Of a DNA stretch of 64,000 bases, positions 58,358 to 64,000 are shown piece after piece. The notes beneath the pieces are model-generated. The model saw only the letters and a program-made list of their open reading frames with translations. It had not been told where the DNA came from and did not search any database. The position numbers were made by a program, and so were the translations under genes. Origin of the DNA: Symsagittifera roscoffensis (Eukaryota > Xenacoelomorpha > Acoela > Convolutidae); assembly GCF_963678635.1 (NCBI RefSeq), contig NC_087062.1, forward strand, positions 26,190,833 through 26,254,832, in the 5' to 3' direction. Each line of letters starts with the position of its first letter. Within the stretch, counting starts at the first letter, position 1.

Positions 58358-58886
58358 CAAGACTGCTCGTTTCAGGGCAAAGCCCTGAATGTTCCGACTG
58401 CCTTTTAAGGTTTATGAAGCAGTAATAACATTTAAAAAATTCAATGAAAAAAAACAAAATGAAAAAAAAATTTCTAAAATTTGAATTTTTTAAATAAAAA
58501 TCATTCCCCCACACGCCATATAAGTACAAAAGGATAAATTTCAATCCCTGTAACAAACCAATTATGGCAAATAGGCTTATTTTAACCAATTTGGAACAAT
58601 TTTTAAGATGGATTAACTCTCCCTTACGCGTTAATAACGCGAAATATATCGCGCGTTTATTGTCCCAAATTGGCCAAAATGGCAATATTTAAACCCCCGT
58701 AACTTTACAAAAAATGATCACAGGTGAAATATTTGTTTAAATTTGAATTCAGTACAACAATACCTTTTGAATGATATAAAAAATTCCGTCAAAAATGGCT
58801 AGTTAAAAAGTCGAAATTTGTCTGAAGAAAAAAAACCTACCCCGAGCACAAATATTCCGTTACTTTCGTATCGAAAGTCGGAACAA
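58358..58886 (-). mobile_element. HINE-like non-autonomous element, copy 7
   Basis: Complete reverse copy: ACAAGACTGCTCGTTTCAGG at the low end, TCGTATCGAAAGTCGGAACA at the high end. With copy 6 it forms a head-to-tail pair. Confidence 0.65.
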
Positions 58887-59220
58887 AACCAACTCTTACT
58901 AAAAAAAAACTTTAACCTAACCAAAAACAGTCTATAATGCTGTAAAAAGAATGTTCCTCGCTAGATTTCTATGCGACTTCGACTAACTCGAATTGACCTG
59001 CGTCTATATAGATTCACTGCAGAAACAAAAAAAAATCATGAGAGTTTTGGGAGCACAATTTTTTTGTAATCACCAAAAAACATACCCAAGAAAATCGAAG
59101 AAAAACAAAATTTAAAGTTTATTACATTTCCGAAATTAAAACAGACAAAATATCAAAAATTATCAAATATATCAAAATCAAATGAAGATGAATGCACGAA
59201 GATTAGAAGCTGACAAACAA
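58887..59220. other. AT-rich DNA
   Basis: Nothing recognised between copies 7 and 8. Confidence 0.4.
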
Positions 59221-59620
59221 ATCATCACCCCACACGCCATATAAAGTACAAAACAATAAATTTTGCTCCTTGTATCTAACCAGTTATGGCAAATAAGCTT
59301 CTTTCAACCAATTTGGAACGATTTCTAAGACGGATTAAATCTCCGCTTACGCGTTATTAGCGCGAATTGTATCGCGCGCTAATTGTCCCAAATTGGTCAA
59401 AATGGCCAAAATGGCAATCTTTAAACCCTCATAACTTTACGAAAAATGATCACACGTGAAATATTTTTCCAAATTTAGGCTCAGGACAAAAATAGCTTTC
59501 GAATGATTAAAAAAAATTCCGGCAAAAATGGCTAGTTAAAAAGTCAAAATTTGTCTGAATAAAAAAAAACCCACCCCGAGCACAAATATTCCGTTGCTTT
59601 CGTATCGAAAGTCGGAACAA
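59221..59620 (-). mobile_element. HINE-like element, copy 8, lacking the hairpin end
   Basis: Matches the family from the CACACGCCATATAAAGTAC segment to the GTCGGAACAA end; about 150 bp including the terminal hairpin and subterminal repeat are absent. GGCCAAAATGG is locally duplicated near 59,395. Confidence 0.6.
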
Positions 59621-59661
59621 AAAGTGGCAAAACATGTCGTGCGTGCCTTCCCCTCGACCTT

Positions 59662-61239
59662 CCCGCACCAAGCCATAATCGAAAATAATCGAATATAATG
59701 TCAAATACGGTCAGTATCAATAAAATTACAAAATAATTGATTTAATCCAATGATAATGTATTATAATCCTAATATTTTTTTTCATAACATTATAATCCAT
59801 AATAATCAATTCTAATCCACTAAAAATTGGTTTTAATCTTCAGAATCTTTGCCAATATAATCTATTATAGTCAATTACAATGCTGATTTAAATTAACCGG
59901 ACAAAACGCGTTCAACTTGAAATTTAAAACCCGTTTTTCTCAAATTGGGTTGAGTTTAAGGTAAAACTTATGAAGACAAAACTTGCTCAAAGATTTAGCA
60001 GATTTAAAATGGTGTAATTTGTTTTGCGAAATTCGGGCTCGAAATTTTACCCCAAAAATGGGTCATTTTGGCATTTCTTAGTTAATCAAAAATTGCGCCG
60101 AAAATACCCAGTCGATCAGAGACAAAAATATATCAAAGTGAGCCCCTTACGTAGCCCAACAAATTTTAACAAGGATTTAATCTCGAAAATATTGTATAAG
60201 TTAATTTATTTTTGTTTGATAGGCAAAAAAGGTCGTTTTTACTATATAAATTATCAACTTTTTATTTAAAAACAATTTTTAAACAATTTGCAATTTTTTT
60301 TGGTGAAAATACCCTTCATAAATTTTGTTGGGCTACGTAAGACTCACTTTGATATAATTATGTCTGTGATCGACTGAGTCTTTCCGGCGTAATTTTTGAT
60401 AAACCAAGAAAAGCCAAAATGACCTATTTTTGGGGTAAAATTTTGGGCCCGAAGTTCGCCAAACAAGTTGCACCATATTATTTCTGCTAAAATTTTAAGC
60501 AAATTTTGTGTTCATAAAAATTTTCCTAAACTCAACCCAATTTGAGAAAAACGGGTTTTAAATTTCAAGTTGAACGCGTTTTGTCCGGTTAATTTAAATC
60601 AGCACTGTAAAAACGAGTTCCTGTTTAATGCAGTTGCTACGCATTGCGTTTTATAAAATCTTACATTTCACAATAAAAATTAGATATTTTTTGTCTCTAC
60701 TTTTCAGTTCATTGCAATTTAAGACTTCATATTACTGTTTTTTTGCCACAAAGGGGGGGGGGCAAGGTTTGAACGGCGGTAGGGGGAGCTAAGGTAGAGT
60801 TGGGGGGAGGGGGTTGAATGATTGTACCCCCCTCCCCCGTTTACCCCCTATCCCTCCCAGTTTTCCCGCAACCGCCAATCGCCCCCCCCCCCCCCCCTTA
60901 TAGTTGAAATCTTAAATTTTCTGCAAAATATTTCAATTTAATTCTAAAAATAAAATGGATTTTAATCGATTATAATGGATTATAATTGGTTTTTACTTTT
61001 GAGAATAATCGATTATAGTGGATTATCTCTGCAAAAATAATCGATTTCAGCGCCAAAAACAATGGATTATAACCAATTTTAATGGATAGTGATGGATTTT
61101 TTTTCAAAAAGAATTTACTTTAATGGCAATATAATGCGATTTCGCGGTCTGAATTTTACATCTGAAATGAAATATAATAGATTGTTTTTGTCTCGGGAAT
61201 CCATTATAATCAATCAGAATCCATGGGCGCTCGGTGCAG
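59662..61239 (+). mobile_element. Non-autonomous element with TAATCGATTATAATGG ends, copy B
   Basis: Left end CCGCACCAAGC then TAATCGA-type repeats. The unique middle CCTGTTTAATGCAGTTGCTA and TTTTTGTCTCTACTTTTCAG is shared with copy A, as is a G/C low-complexity block (60,745-60,900). The right end CCATGGGCGCTCGGTGCAGG is the inverse of the left end of copy A. It is interrupted by the foldback element at 59,881-60,604. Confidence 0.6.
59881..60604. mobile_element. Foldback element with ~300 bp inverted arms
   Basis: TGCTGATTTAAATTAACCGG at the left end reappears inverted at the right end (CCGGTTAATTTAAATCAGCA). The match continues inward for about 300 bp (for example ACGTAGCCCAACAAATTTTA near 60,150 against TAAATTTTGTTGGGCTACGT near 60,320). 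The centre is ~120 bp of AT-rich DNA. The 81-codon ORF at 60,024 lies in an arm and has no motif. It sits inside copy B, so it is the younger insertion. No target duplication was seen. Confidence 0.75.
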
Positions 61240-61711
61240 GTTTGACTAGACCGGGTTTTACTGCATTTTGTCTGGATACTGTGCATAGGTGAACCGATCG
61301 TTTAGCAAACCAATTTTTTAGCATAAAAACTGAAAAATGAGCTTTACAACTGGATCAGAAGTTTTACAACTGTCATGCAACTGACGCATAATTGGTTCAT
61401 AGACATAAAAAGACGCACACTCCTGGGTCTCACTCCTGGGTCACGCTGTTTAAGACAATTATCTCACAATTTTTGAGCAAACTATCAACCTCAAAAACAG
61501 AATAGTCTACTTTAGCAGCGAAACAAAGATTTACGCGCACTATAACACTCGTGAGCAAGCGGTCGCTAACCGCAAATACCTCGTTTGAAGTTAGCGTTCT
61601 GACTTGCTAATTGTTCTGAGTCTGATAAAAGTTTAGTCTGTGAAAAACCGGTCTGCTAAAATCCCTAGCACCTGTACATAGCTAGCAAAGTTTAATTTGA
61701 GATTGTTTCAG
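61240..61711. other. Intron-like or intergenic DNA before the GT11-like exon
   Basis: CTCCTGGGTC is repeated in tandem at 61,411-61,434. No coding exon recognised. Confidence 0.35.
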
Positions 61712-61824
61712 ACTACCACAACGTGTTCAAGCAGCAGTTGCAATTTAAGGATTCAGTCTGGTCTGAGGCTAAACTAGTGTACGACACACTAAAGAAGAGC
61801 GCCGTCTGTACTGCAAAAGATAAA
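61712..61824 (+). CDS. GT11-like exon, YHNVFKQQL
   Basis: A strong acceptor GATTGTTTCAG ends at 61,711; a donor GATAAA|GTATAA begins at 61,825. The exon reads YHNVFKQQLQFKDSVW, then SEAKLVYDTLKKSAVC, the region between the LGNQ and HxRRGDY motifs in GT11 enzymes. Its acceptor is phase 1, which fits the donor at 36,943 (split codon G|AC, Asp), and its donor is phase 0, which fits the next exon at 62,883. It shares the pattern Y-H-x-F-x-Q-x-L-x-K-x-A with the exon at 54,642. Clearly coding in composition. Confidence 0.55.
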
Positions 61825-62089
61825 GTATAATATGGCTCAATTTGAATCTTTTTTACCTCTGAACACAAAGGTCAAATGAACACTAATTAAGAAACAAGAA
61901 AACGGTTAACAGTGGCAAATTTATGATTTTTTGACAGGATCTATTTCGAAAAAATGAATCAACTTTTTTGGAAAAGCCATTTTGATTTTCAAATGACCCT
62001 GTTTTGCAAAAAAAATCGCGCACTCTGCGTTTGAAGTAGATGGTGTCTGCATTGAAGGCGCTTTTAAAAAACTTCAGGATTGTTTGCGT
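61825..62089. other. Intron-like DNA
   Basis: AT-rich, no feature recognised; it lies between two exons in phase with each other. Confidence 0.4.
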
Positions 62090-62370
62090 TTGCTAATCCC
62101 TGCAGAATGGGCCGTCTCAATAGTTCATCCGACACACCTTGGTCGCAAAAATCGCGCCGTCTCCACCTCGATCGCTCAAGTCTGGAAATGGCAATTTTGG
62201 ATCGCGCTGGCCTGGCTGGTCGCAATCTTTGAGTCGCGCCGTCTCCATATTGATCGCCAAAGCCGCGAGAGATTTTTTCTTTTTCGCGCATTCTCCTCGG
62301 CCTGGAAAAATCTGAGTTTGGTCGCGCTGGTCGTGCCACAAATGTGTCGCGACGCGGAAGTCTGGGACCT
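62090..62370. repeat. G+C-rich inverted relative of the 7.5-9 kb array
   Basis: On the minus strand, GGAGACGGCGCGA and TTGCGACCA recur here several times (for example opposite 62,152-62,170 and 62,225-62,250), as do TTTCCAGAC phrases. These are the cores of the array at 7,500-9,045. The four overlapping ORFs on both strands (62,064-62,496) are by-products of the sequence bias. Confidence 0.6.
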
Positions 62371-62882
62371 GGACCGGGGTAGTGAAACTTCACTTTTCTC
62401 TCCTTTAACAGAAACTTTTGGCGGTATTTGAAAATAGGGTACAAATTTGGAGGGGTCCATACTGCACCCTACCAGCGGTAATTCCGGCAGGAGCATCTAG
62501 AATTTCCATTTTTGAGAACAAATTGCGGATCCTCAAAAAAAACTTTGAACATGTGGATTTTGTTTTGCTCGATCAAGTTTTGTTTTAGATAATAACGCCT
62601 GAAAATATGAAATATACTCATTTTAATCTAAATTATCGGCGCAAATATTTAGGACAACGCGGTGGCAAGAGTTAGTCAAAAAGCGTTTTTTGAATTTCGC
62701 TCCTCAATAATAAGGATTATATGGGAGCCACAGAAACTTTTCAAAAGAAATAAAAAAATTTCAGCAAAAATATCGTGAAATAGGAAACTCTTGGGTAAGG
62801 AGGCTTTGAATTCCAAAATGGGTATTCAAATAAACAGATTTGGTGATATATTCATGATCCTCATTTGTATCATTTCGAATAG
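62371..62882. other. Intron-like DNA
   Basis: AT-rich, without a further exon that I can defend. Confidence 0.35.
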
Positions 62883-63026
62883 AACACTGGCTGTCCGATG
62901 GTGTTTGTGCACATGAGAATGGGCAACTACTATCACAAAATCATGATTGCACAAAATAGCGTCAATATTTACGATAAGACGGACTACGTACAGCAAGCCT
63001 TCAGAAATGCATCCATCACGTACCAG
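62883..63026 (+). CDS. GT11-like exon with HxRxGxY motif
   Basis: The acceptor TTTCGAATAG ends at 62,882; a donor TACCAG|GTAAAA begins at 63,027. The 48-codon exon reads NTGCPMVFVHMRMGNYYHK, matching the HxRRGDY motif of GT11 fucosyltransferases (here H-M-R-M-G-N-Y). It then reads NIYDKTDYVQQAFRNASI, matching the following Y-x-x-A helix. Phase 0 at both ends, in frame with the exon ending at 61,824. The family Arg-Arg-Gly-Asp has become Arg-Met-Gly-Asn, which may alter donor binding or mark a divergent subfamily. The remaining C-terminal catalytic part is not found before the window end; a possible acceptor is TTTTTTGTAG at 63,195-63,204. Confidence 0.6.
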
Positions 63027-63544
63027 GTAAAATAACAGATTAGAAAGCGAATTTCTTTTCGTGGCTACTTTTTTAGCATTTTTATTTTTCCGGTGCTAAT
63101 TTTCAATCATGGGACAATTGTCCTTGCTCCTTGCTTTCAACAATTCAAGAAAGTTTGAATGATCTCTCGTATCGGGGCTAAATCAACGAAACTGTTTTTT
63201 GTAGACAAATGTGATGAACTGCTTAAAAAGTGAGAAAAAATCCATTCATTTAAGTCTCGCCCCATTGAATTTCAAATAAAAACTGGTGCAAAAATTTGTC
63301 AGAAAAAAGGCGAGCAGAGCTGGATTGATGAAACAATGAAAATAAAATTCCGCATTAATAAACGAAAGTTGCTCAAACGGTTTAATTTCAAAAAAAATCT
63401 GATAATTCTCTTTAAAAAGCGATCAAGCGTTGTTCAAATACTCTTCATGTTCTTGGATTATAAAAGCCAAAGAGAGAGACAAACTCAGAATTGATTTAAA
63501 AAAGGTCTAGTGTACAATATCTACCCGCACTGACAAAAATGTTT
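63027..63544. other. Intron or 3' flank of the GT11-like gene
   Basis: A short open stretch after the acceptor-like TTTTTTGTAG (63,204) reads TNVMNCLKSEKKSIHLS and soon stops. It keeps phase 0 but shows no GT11 motif, so I do not call it an exon. Confidence 0.3.
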
Positions 63545-63860
63545 TCAGATCGATTTAAATTGATTTTAAGTCGATTTTAAATCGATCCAAATCGATTAAC
63601 AATGTACATTTTACGAACTTATTTAAATCGATCTTTTTGAAATTTTTAAATCGATTTAAGTGTGTAAAAAATCGATTTAAATCGATTTTGATGGATTTTC
63701 CGACCAACTAAAATCCATCCGAATCTCACTTAAATCCATTTTAAATCGATTTAAATCGATCTTTCTTCAAAACTTTGGATCAATTTGAGTGTCTAAAAAA
63801 TCGAATTAAATCGATTTCGATGGATTTTCAGACTCACAAAAATCAATTTTTTTTTGCTAA
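63545..63860. repeat. ATCGATTTAAATCGATTT cluster, copy B
   Basis: Overlapping AAATCGATTTAAATCGATTT and GATGGATTTT phrases fill this stretch, like 28,260-28,500. The left edge CACTGACAAAAATG and right edge TTTTTGCTAACACGGCG are possible inverted termini. Non-coding. Confidence 0.5.
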
Positions 63861-64000
63861 CACGGCGAAAAAATCATACCCTTTAACAAAATAGTTGAAA
63901 TTTTTTATTCTCGATTTTTTAAAACAAACACTCGTGCCAGATGTTAAAGAATTCAATAAAATGATCCACATAAATCAGATTTTAAACTCGAAAATAGACA

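Noticed and set aside
58245-58685. Minus-strand ORF of 146 codons
   Set aside because: It runs across two HINE copies and the gap between them; copies elsewhere do not keep the frame open.
62064-62496. Four overlapping ORFs of 74-126 codons on both strands
   Set aside because: They arise from G+C-rich, stop-poor repeat units related to the 7.5-9 kb array; no motif is present.

Overview
The window is eukaryotic, almost certainly animal, DNA: AT-rich, gene-poor and dominated by decayed transposable elements, with spliced coding islands instead of operons. Several inferred acceptors have a nematode-like TTTTCAG or TTTCAG form (31,468; 61,711; 3,721 on the minus strand). I therefore lean toward a nematode or another small AT-rich invertebrate, but there is no rRNA, tRNA or diagnostic gene to prove it.

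Layout. 1-2.0 kb: three copies of a ~0.5 kb non-autonomous element with Helentron/HINE-like ends, two of them forming a near-perfect inverted pair. 2.3-3.7 kb: a probable terminal exon (+) and a probable first exon of a secreted protein (-). 3.8-6 kb: a degenerate tandem array and three small MITEs, two with clear 8-bp target duplications (hAT type). 7.04-7.45 kb: a broken hAT transposase C-terminus (-). 7.5-9.05 kb: a diverged tandem repeat array that recurs, inverted, at 62.1 kb. 9.15-20.5 kb: a decayed Ty3/gypsy-type retroelement (-) with gag, protease, RT, RNase H, integrase and an envelope-like gene. 20.5-30 kb: unique AT-rich DNA, repeat arrays and non-autonomous elements. 30.1-37 kb: a promoter-like cassette, a signal-anchor exon and a GT11 (alpha-1,2-fucosyltransferase-like) exon. 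37.6-54.4 kb: a second, related but distinct gypsy-type retroelement (+), with gag, pol, envelope-like gene and an extra ORF downstream of env. 54.4-64 kb: more GT11-like exons (54.64, 61.71, 62.88 kb) between HINE copies, a solo LTR, a foldback element and AT-palindromic elements.

The main host-gene inference is one GT11-type glycosyltransferase gene (+), or two tandem paralogues, spread over at least 33 kb: possible TATA promoter and non-coding exon at 30.2 kb, possible type II membrane anchor exon at 31.47 kb, an LGNQ-motif exon at 36.7 kb, two alternative homologous exons at 54.6 and 61.7 kb, and an HxRxGxY exon at 62.9 kb. The splice phases of the catalytic exons agree. The whole second retroelement would lie inside one intron, in the sense orientation.

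Both retroelements carry many stops and frame breaks and are presumably immobile. They share the primer-binding site start TGGTGCGACC, a CCHC knuckle, D(T/S)GA protease, and an envelope-like gene whose motif order recalls the chuvirus-type class III glycoproteins captured by some LTR elements. Their coding strands are A-rich and G-poor, so composition alone marks their orientation. All family names come from reading motifs; no database search was run.
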